A program made the position numbers and the translations under genes. From Rhizobium leguminosarum bv. trifolii WSM1325 (GTDB lineage Bacteria; Pseudomonadota; Alphaproteobacteria; Rhizobiales; Rhizobiaceae), in NCBI GenBank assembly GCA_000023185.1, contig CP001623.1:434001-498000 (forward strand): a stretch of 64,000 bases of DNA, read 5' to 3'. The first letter of the stretch is position 1. Each line of letters starts with the position of its first letter. The notes under the pieces are model-generated. The model was given only the letters and a program-made list of their open reading frames with translations, was not told the origin of the DNA and searched no databases. Shown piece after piece: positions 34,993 to 42,870 of the stretch.

Positions 34993-36039
34993 ATGAACCC
35001 GATCAGCTTTTTCAAGCGCACACGCCGGGCCGGACGCATCGATATCACCGACATATTGTCGTGGGTCTGGCTGATCGGCGGAACCTTCGTCGTGCTCGTT
35101 CCCGTCATCTGGGCCGGCCTCTCCTCGCTGAAGCCGGCCGCCGAGATCACCCGATTTCCGCCAACGCTGCTTCCTCGGGCCGCCGTCGAGCAGACCGTAC
35201 CCGGCTTCGACAAACCGCTCAGCCTCTGGAAGGTCACCATCGACGGTCAGATGCGCGAAATGGCCATGGTCCGCCGCATCGGCCTCAAGGCCCAAATGGT
35301 TGATCCCGCAAATCCGGGACAGCCCGTCAGCGTCGACGTCAAGGGGCTGACGCCGGTGCAGAAGCTGACGATCGCCACGCAGAATTACACCGATCCGCTG
35401 ACGCGCTTCAACTTCCTGACCTTCCTCAAGAATTCGGTGTTCGTCACCTTCGTCGCAACGCTGCTGACGCTGATCGTCAACGCCATGGCGGCATTTGCCC
35501 TGTCGAAATACAAATTTGCAGGGGATACGACGGTCTTCGTCATCATCATTTCAACGCTGATGATTCCGCTCGCCGTCGTCATGGTGCCGGCCTATCTCGT
35601 CATCGTCGGGGTCGGGCTTGCCGATAACCTCTGGGGCGTCATCCTGCCGACGGTCGCCTCTCCGACCGCCGTCTTCCTGCTGCGGCAATATATGCTGACC
35701 ATACCCGACGAGCTGATAGAGGCGGCGCGCGTCGATGCGGCGAGCGAATTCTGCATCTTCTGGCGCATCATCCTGCCGCTGACGGCGCCGGCTCTCGCGG
35801 TGCTGGCGATATTTTCCGTGCTCTGGCGATGGAACGACTTCCTCTGGCCGCTCATCGTCCTCAACAGCCGCGAGAATTTCACCCTGCAGGTCGGTCTGAA
35901 TGCGTTCCAGGGCGAGTTCTCGGTGCAGTGGCACTATATCCTGGCGATGACGTTCCTCAGCCTGCTGCCTGTCACCATCGTTTTCCTGTTCCTGCAGAAG
36001 TACATCACCACGGGCATCGCCGGAACAGGCATGAAGTGA
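34993..36039 (+). CDS. CUT1 sugar ABC transporter permease (MalG type) with enlarged periplasmic loop
   Basis: A 348-aa permease. TM1 (WLIGGTFVVLVPVIWAGLSS) is followed by an unusually long loop of about 90 residues (about 47-137; contains VTIDGQMREMAMVRRIG and KGLTPVQKLTIATQNYTDP) before TM2. The EAA loop is LIEAARVDAASEFCIFWRII, ending with KYITTGIAGTGMK. The ATG at 34993 follows the previous stop by 1 base; the longer open frame upstream is overlap. The loop may contact the binding protein or the ligand. Last gene of the operon. Confidence 0.93.
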   Translation: MNPISFFKRTRRAGRIDITDILSWVWLIGGTFVVLVPVIWAGLSSLKPAAEITRFPPTLLPRAAVEQTVPGFDKPLSLWKVTIDGQMREMAMVRRIGLKAQMVDPANPGQPVSVDVKGLTPVQKLTIATQNYTDPLTRFNFLTFLKNSVFVTFVATLLTLIVNAMAAFALSKYKFAGDTTVFVIIISTLMIPLAVVMVPAYLVIVGVGLADNLWGVILPTVASPTAVFLLRQYMLTIPDELIEAARVDAASEFCIFWRIILPLTAPALAVLAIFSVLWRWNDFLWPLIVLNSRENFTLQVGLNAFQGEFSVQWHYILAMTFLSLLPVTIVFLFLQKYITTGIAGTGMK

Positions 36040-36110
36040 ACGGCAAGGCGTGGAGATAGAGATCTCCTCACAATCGCCGAACGACCCATACCACGCCTAC
36101 CTCCCGGCTG

Positions 36111-36228
36111 AAGCGCGTCGCAATGAACCTGGTTCATGCGGCGCGTTTCGGTCGTTGTCTTTGTGCGTGACTCCCAAGGCCGTTGCTCATACTGAGGGAG
36201 GTTCGCCGCGGCAAGCGTAGCGCTTGCC
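36111..36228. terminator. Two hairpins after the pectic operon
   Basis: The 279-bp gap 36040-36318 holds no gene. An imperfect inverted repeat spans 36111-36148 with a perfect ATGAACC/GGTTCAT core, and a perfect GGCAAGCG-TAG-CGCTTGCC hairpin lies at 36210-36228. Either may end the operon and the convergent ROK gene. No strong T-run is seen. Confidence 0.55.
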
Positions 36229-36318
36229 ACGGAGGCCAGCCGCCCCGGCGACCTGGTAGGCCGCCGTTTTTGGGCTATGCTGACATCGATTTCAAAGTGC
36301 GACGGCGTCCTGCACACG

Positions 36319-37470
36319 TCACAAAACGGTTTCGAAGAGCGGGATCAAGGCCGCGCCGATTGCGCCGGGGGCATCGATTATCTGCGCCACATCAAGCCTG
36401 GGGACGTCGCGTAAAACGCCATGCCGAGGCAGATTGTTGAATTCGGTCCGTTCGATCAGCATTCTCGCGAGTGAGTGCGGAAGCTCGCCGCCGAGGACGA
36501 TCAATGCCGGGTCGAATATTGCGCAGATCGCATTGATGGCTCGATTGTGGGCCGGCGTGACGCGGTCGACCCACTCGCCAACGCCATCCCAGTCCATCAG
36601 GTCCTCGTTCTTCAGGTCCCTCAGGGTCAAGTTCATGCGCCCTTTGGCACGAAGATGTTCAAGCAGGACGCCGAGTGCAGGGCGTTCCTCGTAGTCCTGA
36701 CGCCCGAAGAGAACGGAAAATTCGCCGGCGTTGCCGAAATTGCCGCGAAACGGCATGCCTCCGGAAACCAGGCCGCCGCCATAGCCATGAAGATGGGCGA
36801 TGTAGGCGAAATCTGCGACATCGCGGCCAACGCCGAAAATGGCTTCCGCCAAGGCTGCGGTCCTGGCGACATTGTCTGCCCAGACCGGCAGGCCAAGTTG
36901 CTTTCCAAGCAAAGGTGCCAGGTCGATCAACGACCAATGAGCGAGCGGCAAGGGGCAATTGAAGGCCGTCTCCAGCATGCGGTGGCCGGCGACGGCCAGA
37001 CCGACGCCGAGGACATCACGCCGTTTGGCGCCCCGGCGGGCAAGAATGTCTTCGACCGCCGCTTCGATCCGCTCCATTTCATCGGATAGCGAGGAGCCCG
37101 CCTGTGGAATTTCCATGTTTTCCATTGGTTCGCCGAAACCCATGAGGCAAAGGCCGATCGAACCGACATTCACGGAGATGCCCAGGGTTAAACACCAGTC
37201 TTTGCGAAGGGTCAGCTCCGGGCTGGGCGGTCCCGGCCGCCGGGTTTCCGAATGGGAAAAGACCAGCATTCCTCGCTCATGAAGCCGCGCGACGATCCTG
37301 TGCAACGATTGCTGGGTGAGATCGAGCGGCTCTGTCAGGTCGGAGCGTTCGATCCCCGGAGACTTCCAGATCAGCCGCAACAGGTCGCGCTCGTTGCGGG
37401 AAGCCACGCGCATCGGTTGTGTGTCTCGCAAAAAATGCGCGGCAACATTGTCTAGCGGATCATACTTCAT
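36319..37470 (-). CDS. ROK-family transcriptional regulator
   Basis: About 383 aa. The N-terminal winged helix-turn-helix is RNERDLLRLIWKSPGIERSD and LTQQSLHRIVARLHERGML. The C-terminal ROK sugar-kinase-like fold shows LGISVNVGSIGLCLMG, GLAVAGHRM, GYGGGLVSGGMPFRGNFGN plus AGEF, and AICAIFDPALIVLGGELP. The cysteine zinc motif of sugar-kinase ROK proteins is absent, as expected for a repressor. The ATG at 37470 is preferred over the open frame to 37536; no clear ribosome site precedes either. It is convergent with the pectic operon and is a candidate for binding the paired palindromes there. Confidence 0.9.
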   Translation of the reverse strand: MKYDPLDNVAAHFLRDTQPMRVASRNERDLLRLIWKSPGIERSDLTEPLDLTQQSLHRIVARLHERGMLVFSHSETRRPGPPSPELTLRKDWCLTLGISVNVGSIGLCLMGFGEPMENMEIPQAGSSLSDEMERIEAAVEDILARRGAKRRDVLGVGLAVAGHRMLETAFNCPLPLAHWSLIDLAPLLGKQLGLPVWADNVARTAALAEAIFGVGRDVADFAYIAHLHGYGGGLVSGGMPFRGNFGNAGEFSVLFGRQDYEERPALGVLLEHLRAKGRMNLTLRDLKNEDLMDWDGVGEWVDRVTPAHNRAINAICAIFDPALIVLGGELPHSLARMLIERTEFNNLPRHGVLRDVPRLDVAQIIDAPGAIGAALIPLFETVL

Positions 37471-37489
37471 TTTCGGTTCATTTTGATTT

Positions 37490-37502
37490 ACACTGTGAGT
37501 GT
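37490..37502. promoter_or_regulatory. Small palindrome between divergent ROK and AraC genes
   Basis: ACACT-GTG-AGTGT lies 20 bp upstream of the ROK start, in an AT-rich stretch that also has TTCATTTT directly repeated. It is a possible autoregulatory operator. Confidence 0.35.
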
Positions 37503-37710
37503 GAACCACATTGGGAGGGCATTCTGCTTCTGTCAAACAAGGAATTCGATCCCCGCTTTGCCGGCCCTGCTTACCTCATCGAGATTGGCCAAGCCAGTCA
37601 GGCCGACGGCCTTTCAAAGGGGATCGTGTCCGAGCGTTTGGAAGGCCACGATATCGGCGTTGCGGGTCTCGAACGAGATGGAGCGCCTGATCGGCGGTTA
37701 GCGGGGCGGG

Positions 37711-38769
37711 GTGTGGAGAGGGAAAGAACCAAGTTGCATGATATCGTGGAGATCCGAAAATACGGCGCGTGCGCCCGAGCCTGAGGCATCCGAGTTTGCG
37801 CCAACGCAGGAAGGCACTGACTTCGAGTCGATGGTTCGAGCCTATTCGGCGGGCTACGGGGTGTTTGGCGCCAAGCCGCTGAGCAACGATCGGGCCTTTG
37901 CCTGGGCCGCGGACTTGCGAACAAGTGAGGCATTTACGGTGCTTCATTCGGTTTATCAGAGTTCCTGGACAAGTCGGACGCTCGATGAGACGCCGCAACA
38001 CCTTGCGTTTTACATTCCGCACTCGGGATCCTTCCGGCTGTCCATTGGAAAGACCGTGGTTGAAAGTGGGCCTGGTCGTCTCCTCATGGCCAACAACCAC
38101 GAGGCTGGCGATCGTCTCATCCTAGGCGGCCCGCACTGCTCGGACGCCCTCTTTCTGGACTGGAAAGTTGTGAGGCGAATGCTCGTTTCACTGGTGGAAA
38201 TGCCGATCCTCGACTCGCTTGACCTTGAGCCGGTTGTGGATCTCGCAACGCCGTCGGGCCAGCTTATCGGCAGCCTGGTGCAGACGATCGTGCAGGGCAT
38301 GCGCAATGGCGGTCCACTTCTGTCTTCACCTCTGGCCTTGGCGGCGATGAGCGAAACGCTTGCTAACCTCGTGATCCGTTTTGGCCGCCACCGTCTTTCC
38401 GACCATTTGGAAAAACAGAAAGTTTGTTTGATCGCGCCGTGGCATGTCCGGCGTGCTATTGACTATATGCACGCCAACATCGCAGAGCCCCTCACCATGA
38501 CGATGGTTGCCGATGGTGTCGGTGTTTCACTTCGCGCGCTGCAAACGGGTTTCAGGGCCTTCCGGGGAACTTCACCGGGCGGTTACTTGCGCACGATCAG
38601 GCTGCAAGCAGCCCGCGACCAATTGCGGGATCCAATGAATCAGCGATCCGTCCGCGAAATCTGCGCGACGTGGGGTTTTTCTCATGCCGGCAGGTTCTCG
38701 ATCGTCTACCGCAGCGCCTTTGGAGAAAGCCCGCGCGATACGCGCCTGCAGGCTGAGCGCTTGCGATGA
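37711..38769 (+). CDS. AraC-family transcriptional regulator
   Basis: A 352-aa regulator with an N-terminal sensing domain (about 40-210; QHLAFYIPHSGSFRLSIGKT is a cupin-like strand pair of the AraC-binding-domain type) and a C-terminal double helix-turn-helix (about 245-350: TMTMVADGVGVSLRALQTGF; SVREICATWGFSHAGRFSIV; YRSAFGESP). The start is uncertain: GTG 37711 opens the frame, ATG 37738 is an alternative, and neither has an ideal ribosome site. Its targets are unknown; it lies between ROK and LacI regulators beside the pectic locus. Confidence 0.88.
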   Translation: MWRGKEPSCMISWRSENTARAPEPEASEFAPTQEGTDFESMVRAYSAGYGVFGAKPLSNDRAFAWAADLRTSEAFTVLHSVYQSSWTSRTLDETPQHLAFYIPHSGSFRLSIGKTVVESGPGRLLMANNHEAGDRLILGGPHCSDALFLDWKVVRRMLVSLVEMPILDSLDLEPVVDLATPSGQLIGSLVQTIVQGMRNGGPLLSSPLALAAMSETLANLVIRFGRHRLSDHLEKQKVCLIAPWHVRRAIDYMHANIAEPLTMTMVADGVGVSLRALQTGFRAFRGTSPGGYLRTIRLQAARDQLRDPMNQRSVREICATWGFSHAGRFSIVYRSAFGESPRDTRLQAERLR

Positions 38770-38818
38770 GCAAGGACGCCGAAAAGTGCGAACGGTTTTC
38801 GGACAACATCATGCTCTA
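38767..38818. repeat. Second copy of the rhizobial palindromic repeat, inverted
   Basis: Read on the minus strand it starts TAGAGCATGATG and contains CCGAAAA/TTTTCGG stems, aligning over about 49 bp with the unit at 5368-5417. It fills the gap between convergent genes: the AraC stop TGA lies at its left end and the LacI stop TAG at its right end. Confidence 0.85.
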
Positions 38819-39895
38819 GGAGCGCGGTGCCGCGATACTGCCGCGCAGGACGAGATGGCATCCGAGTTCCAGGCGATGGGCCGGCCGCTGCGGATCGTTG
38901 GCGATCAGCCTCTGTTCGATGAGTGCCAAAGCGGCAGCGCCGAGCTTGTCTGTGGGAACGCTGACCGTCGAAAGCGGCGGGCGGCTGAATTCGCCGGGGA
39001 CGATGTCGTCGAACCCCAGCACTGATATCGCTTCCGGCACGCGTATGTCGCGATCGGCCAATGCCTTCAGGCAGCCGAGCGCCAGATTGTCGGCCGCGCA
39101 GAAGACGGCGGTCGCGCCTTTCATCGTGGGATCGCGGTCGAGCAGCGCGTTGATGGCTGCCTCGCCGTGCCTCGGCTCATATCCCTCGGCCTCGACGATC
39201 ATGCCATCCGGCACCGGAAGCTGCGCGGCGAAATAAGCATCGGAGAAGCCGTCATATCGGCGCTGGATCGTCGTGCGGCCCTTCCATGTCAGGTGCAGGA
39301 TACGGCGATGCCCAAGCGCCAGCAGGTGCTCGATGCCGAGCCGCGCCCCGAAGCGGTTTTCCGGGGTGACCGTATCGACCAGCATGGCAGGGTCTTCGCC
39401 GTTGACGATGACAACAGGCATATCAGGCGAGGCGAGGCTTCGAATCAGTTCCGGCTGATCGTCGTTCAGAACCACAATGCCGTCGGCACGTTCCAAGAGC
39501 GCGATCTGCCTGACCTGAGCGCCGTCAATGCGCCGGCCGGTGCTGACGAAGGGTACGATCCTGATGCCGCGGCGTTCGCACTCCCTGCGAAGACCGTTGA
39601 GGATCGTCCAGCTCACCAGATTGAGGTCGCTCTCGGGCGCGGCATCGTCGGGAATGGCGAGAAGCAGGACGCGCAAGGTCGCGATCGTCGCCTTCTTCCT
39701 TCGGCGGTCGAGGTAACCCAGGCGTTTGGCCGAATCCAGAACCCTTTCGCGCACCTCGATCGTCAGCGGCGCGGTTCCGTTGAGCGCGTGCGAGGCCGTG
39801 CTCAGCGACACGTCCGCGTCGCGCGCGACATCCTTGAGATTGACTTTGCGTTCCACTGTTTCCGTCGCGAATTGAGGGCGTGCCTTCGAAGGCAT
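38816..39895 (-). CDS. LacI-family transcriptional regulator
   Basis: A full-length 359-aa regulator. The helix-turn-helix is VNLKDVARDADVSLSTASHA with the hinge helix VLDSAKRLGYLDRR; the effector domain has RADGIVVLNDD, EHLLALGHRRILHL, TAVFCAADNLALGCLKALAD and ISVLGFDDIVPGEF. The stop codon lies in a repeat. Upstream, CTCAA/TTGAG arms around TTTTTA-rich sequence (near 39899-39925) could be an autoregulatory site. It is a candidate regulator of the nearby sugar locus, but that operon's palindromes differ from this site and lack the central CG common in LacI operators. Confidence 0.92.
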   Translation of the reverse strand: MPSKARPQFATETVERKVNLKDVARDADVSLSTASHALNGTAPLTIEVRERVLDSAKRLGYLDRRRKKATIATLRVLLLAIPDDAAPESDLNLVSWTILNGLRRECERRGIRIVPFVSTGRRIDGAQVRQIALLERADGIVVLNDDQPELIRSLASPDMPVVIVNGEDPAMLVDTVTPENRFGARLGIEHLLALGHRRILHLTWKGRTTIQRRYDGFSDAYFAAQLPVPDGMIVEAEGYEPRHGEAAINALLDRDPTMKGATAVFCAADNLALGCLKALADRDIRVPEAISVLGFDDIVPGEFSRPPLSTVSVPTDKLGAAALALIEQRLIANDPQRPAHRLELGCHLVLRGSIAAPRS

Positions 39896-39970
39896 AGCTA
39901 ACTCAATGTTTTTACATAAAAACTTGAGAAAAGCTACGTGCCTGGCGCGGTATTTTTCGCCATTCCGCGA

Positions 39971-40603
39971 TCAGTGAGGTTTGGCCAGCAGGCCATTGAG
40001 CAGCAGGTCGAAATAAGCCTGCAGGAAGGCCTCCTTGTTGGGAGTGGGCACGCGGCGGTCGTCGAATATCAGCCGCAGAACTGTCGTCGTCAGGATGGGC
40101 GCGACCACGATTTCGGAGAATTCCACCGGAATTTCGCGAAACTCCCCCGACGCCACACCCTCCAGAATGAGAGCGTCGACCTTGGCGATGATCGGCTCAA
40201 TGAATTGATCGTGGTGGCGGTCGATCAGGTCGGGGAACCGGTGTCCTTCGGCAATGACCAGCCGCGTTAACTCGCGGGTCGTGCGATCCTCGGCGATTTG
40301 TTCGTAGAGCAGGCCGAGAATGGAAATCAGCCGGTCGGTGACGCTGCCGCTGAGGCCCTCCGTGATCCCCAGCAGTTCCTGAAACGGCACGGAGAAGTGG
40401 TTGATCATGGCTTCGAAAAGCTTCTCCTTCGTCTCGAAGTAGACATACACCGTACCCTTGGTGACGCCGACCCTGTCGGCGATGTCTTCGACTCTCGTGC
40501 CTGTGAAACCGCATCTGACGAATTCCTCGAAGGCGGCATCGAGAATCTGGATGGGCCGCAGCGCCTTTTGTTCAGAGCGTGTGAGCTTCTTCTGGGCTGT
40601 CAT
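39971..40603 (-). CDS. TetR/AcrR-family regulator of the divergent RND efflux operon
   Basis: A 210-aa repressor. The helix-turn-helix is ILDAAFEEFVRCGFTGTRVE then DIADRVGVTKGTVYVYFETK; the helical remainder is the ligand domain. The ATG at 40603 has GGAGG 8 bases upstream; a TTG-led frame reaches 40618. It diverges from the adaptor-adaptor-RND operon and the gap holds a TetR-type palindrome, so it most likely represses that operon and itself until a pump substrate binds. Confidence 0.93.
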   Translation of the reverse strand: MTAQKKLTRSEQKALRPIQILDAAFEEFVRCGFTGTRVEDIADRVGVTKGTVYVYFETKEKLFEAMINHFSVPFQELLGITEGLSGSVTDRLISILGLLYEQIAEDRTTRELTRLVIAEGHRFPDLIDRHHDQFIEPIIAKVDALILEGVASGEFREIPVEFSEIVVAPILTTTVLRLIFDDRRVPTPNKEAFLQAYFDLLLNGLLAKPH

Positions 40604-40656
40604 TTTCTGATCCTCCAACCTGTTGCGTGCGCTCTCTCCCTGCGACGCAAAGTTTC

Positions 40657-40678
40657 ATTGACTAATCGGTCAGTCAAT
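40657..40678. promoter_or_regulatory. TetR-type operator between regulator and efflux operon
   Basis: ATTGACT-N8-AGTCAAT has perfect 7-bp arms, with a nested GACT...GGTCAGTC pattern. It is centred in the 111-bp divergent gap, a position to block both promoters. Confidence 0.75.
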
Positions 40679-40714
40679 TATATAGCAGCTGCCGTTGAGA
40701 GCAAGAGGTCAACT

Positions 40715-41788
40715 ATGAGAACCATTCTGGTCGCCGCAGCGATCATATGCGCCATCGGTCTCGGATCATGCAGCGATGCGGGCGGGCCGACTGAGCCAAC
40801 CCCACGGGAGGTCGGCACCGTCGTCGCCAAGTCTGAGCCGTTGGTTCAGGGCGGCGCAATCACCGGAGAAGTGCGGGCGCGCGTTCAGACCGATCTGTCC
40901 TTCCGCGTCAGCGGCAAGATCATCGAGCGGCTGGTGGAAGTCGGACAATCCGTGAAGGCGGGGCAGCTCCTCGCGCGGATCGATCCGGAAGAGCAGAAGG
41001 CCGACCTGGGTGTGGCGGCCGCCAATCTTCAGTCGGCTGAGGCACAGCAGACCCAGGCGCAGCTCGCTTACGATCGCCAGCAGAGCCTGTTTCGAACCCA
41101 GGTAACGACGCGTGCGGCACTCGACCAGGCGCAGGAGGCGCTTCTGACCGCGCAGGCATCGACGAAGTCGGCGCAGGCGCTGTTGGAAACCGCTCAGGAC
41201 ACCTTGTCTTACACGGAGCTGAAGGCGGACGCCGACGGTGTGATCACTGCCCGCAATGCCGAGGTCGGGCAGGTGGCGCAGGCCGCCCAGGTCGTCTTCA
41301 CGCTTGCCCATGACGGCGACAGGGATGCCGTCTTTGAGGTGGTCGAAAGCGCGTTCCTGCGCCCGATCGACGGCGACGGGACCGTGACCCTTCTGTCGGA
41401 CCCGACGCAGAAGATCGCGGCGAAGGTTCGAGAGATTTCGCCGACGATCGATTCCTCCACCGGAACCATCAAGGTCAAGGTCGCGATATCGAGCGACGCT
41501 CCGATCCCTCTCGGCGCTCCTGTCATCGGAAGATTCAATTACGTCTCGCAGGACGTCATCCAGCTTCCCTGGTCGGCCATGACGTCCAAGGGCGGCAATC
41601 CGGCCGTCTGGATCGTCGATCCCGCATCGTCTGCGGTGTCGGCAAGGGCGGTGGATGTCGCCGGCTATGAGACCGGCAGCTTCATCGTGAAGTCAGGCGT
41701 GTCTGAACGAGACATCGTGGTGACGGACGGGACCAAGTTCCTCAGGCCGGGTGAAATCGTGTCTTATGTCAAGGAAGCTTCCAAGTGA
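40715..41788 (+). CDS. RND efflux periplasmic adaptor lipoprotein 1 (MFP/HlyD family)
   Basis: A 357-aa adaptor. A lipoprotein signal ends at LGSC (C19). LSFRVSGKIIERLVEVGQSV and KAGQLLARID form the first lipoyl half, a coiled coil spans about 95-165 (QSAEAQQTQAQLAYDRQQSL), and ELKADADGVITARNAEVGQV is the second half, followed by beta-barrel and membrane-proximal domains. It bridges the RND pump and an outer-membrane channel. AAGAGGT precedes the ATG; the larger open frame upstream runs through the TetR gene and is not real. Overlaps the second adaptor gene by 4 bases. Confidence 0.93.
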   Translation: MRTILVAAAIICAIGLGSCSDAGGPTEPTPREVGTVVAKSEPLVQGGAITGEVRARVQTDLSFRVSGKIIERLVEVGQSVKAGQLLARIDPEEQKADLGVAAANLQSAEAQQTQAQLAYDRQQSLFRTQVTTRAALDQAQEALLTAQASTKSAQALLETAQDTLSYTELKADADGVITARNAEVGQVAQAAQVVFTLAHDGDRDAVFEVVESAFLRPIDGDGTVTLLSDPTQKIAAKVREISPTIDSSTGTIKVKVAISSDAPIPLGAPVIGRFNYVSQDVIQLPWSAMTSKGGNPAVWIVDPASSAVSARAVDVAGYETGSFIVKSGVSERDIVVTDGTKFLRPGEIVSYVKEASK

Positions 41789-42870
41789 GTAATCGTCTCA
41801 AAATAGTCGCTCTGATGATGGGTACGGCCCTGATCTCCTCCTGCGCGCCGCAGGAGGAAAACAAGGAGGAAGCGCCCCGTCCCGTGCTGTCGATGACAGT
41901 CAAGCCGACGTCGGCCTCGAGCTTGAGCCTGACCGGTACGATCGAGCCGACGATCGAGACCGAACTCGGCTTCCGGATTCTCGGGCGGATGATCGCCCGC
42001 AACGTCAATGTCGGCGATCTCGTCAAGAAGAATGACGTCGTTGCCGCCATCGATCCGCTGGCGTTGGAGCTTGCCGTGCGCAACGCGCAGTCGGACGTCG
42101 AGAACAGCGACGCCCAGCTCAGGAACGCGGTGACCACGGAGCAGCGCCAGCGCGCGCTGCTGGAGTCGCGCTCCGGCACCGAAGCCTCGCTCGAAGAGGC
42201 CGAGCAGGCAAGGCGGACGGCGGCGGCCGCCGTCGCCAAGGCGCAAGCCAATCTCGACAAGGCCAAAGAGCAACTCGGTTACGCGCAGCTTCGGGCGGAG
42301 TTCGACGGGGTGGTGACGGCGACCTCGGCTGAGGTCGGACAGGTGGTGTCGGCCGGCCAGACGGTCGTGACCATCGCACGGCCGGACAAGCGCGACGCCG
42401 TGGTTGACGTGCCCCAGGCCGCCGCCCAGAAACTGAAGATCGGCGCACCCTTCGAAGTGACGCTGCAGCTTGACCCGACCATCCGCACGTCGGGGACCGT
42501 GCGCGAGATCGCCCCGGAGGCAGAGACCGCCACCCGCACGAGCCGGACCAAGATCGAGCTGAGCGATCCGCCCGAAGCCTTCAGGCTCGGCTCGGTCATC
42601 ACGGCCTCGGCAACCATTGCCGCCGATCCGCAGATCGTTCTGCCGTCCTCGGCAATCCTTATCGGCAGCGACGGCCCGAGTGTCTGGATCGTCGATGCGC
42701 CGGCCGCCAAGGTATCGCTTCGCCGCGTACAGATCGACGGCGACGTCGAAGACGGCGGCAGCGTTCGCGTCACCGAGGGGCTCGCCCCCGGAGAAAGGGT
42801 GATCGTGGCAGGCGTGCATAAACTTGAAGATGGCCAGGCCATCCGGATCGACCAGGAGATCAGCCAGTGA
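41785..42870 (+). CDS. RND efflux periplasmic adaptor lipoprotein 2 (MFP/HlyD family)
   Basis: A 361-aa paralogue of the preceding adaptor. The lipobox is LISSC (C20). ELGFRILGRMIARNVNVGDL and VKKNDVVAAIDP are the first lipoyl half, the coiled coil runs about 90-160, and QLRAEFDGVVTATSAEVGQV mirrors the other adaptor. It starts with GTG at 41785, overlapping the previous stop as GTGA, and its own stop overlaps the pump's GTG start in the same way. Two different adaptors may form mixed hexamers around one pump. Confidence 0.93.
   Translation: MSNRLKIVALMMGTALISSCAPQEENKEEAPRPVLSMTVKPTSASSLSLTGTIEPTIETELGFRILGRMIARNVNVGDLVKKNDVVAAIDPLALELAVRNAQSDVENSDAQLRNAVTTEQRQRALLESRSGTEASLEEAEQARRTAAAAVAKAQANLDKAKEQLGYAQLRAEFDGVVTATSAEVGQVVSAGQTVVTIARPDKRDAVVDVPQAAAQKLKIGAPFEVTLQLDPTIRTSGTVREIAPEAETATRTSRTKIELSDPPEAFRLGSVITASATIAADPQIVLPSSAILIGSDGPSVWIVDAPAAKVSLRRVQIDGDVEDGGSVRVTEGLAPGERVIVAGVHKLEDGQAIRIDQEISQ

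Noticed and set aside
40298..40714. Extension of adaptor 1 into the TetR gene
   Set aside because: It is antisense to TetR; the lipoprotein signal and ribosome site fix the start at 40715.
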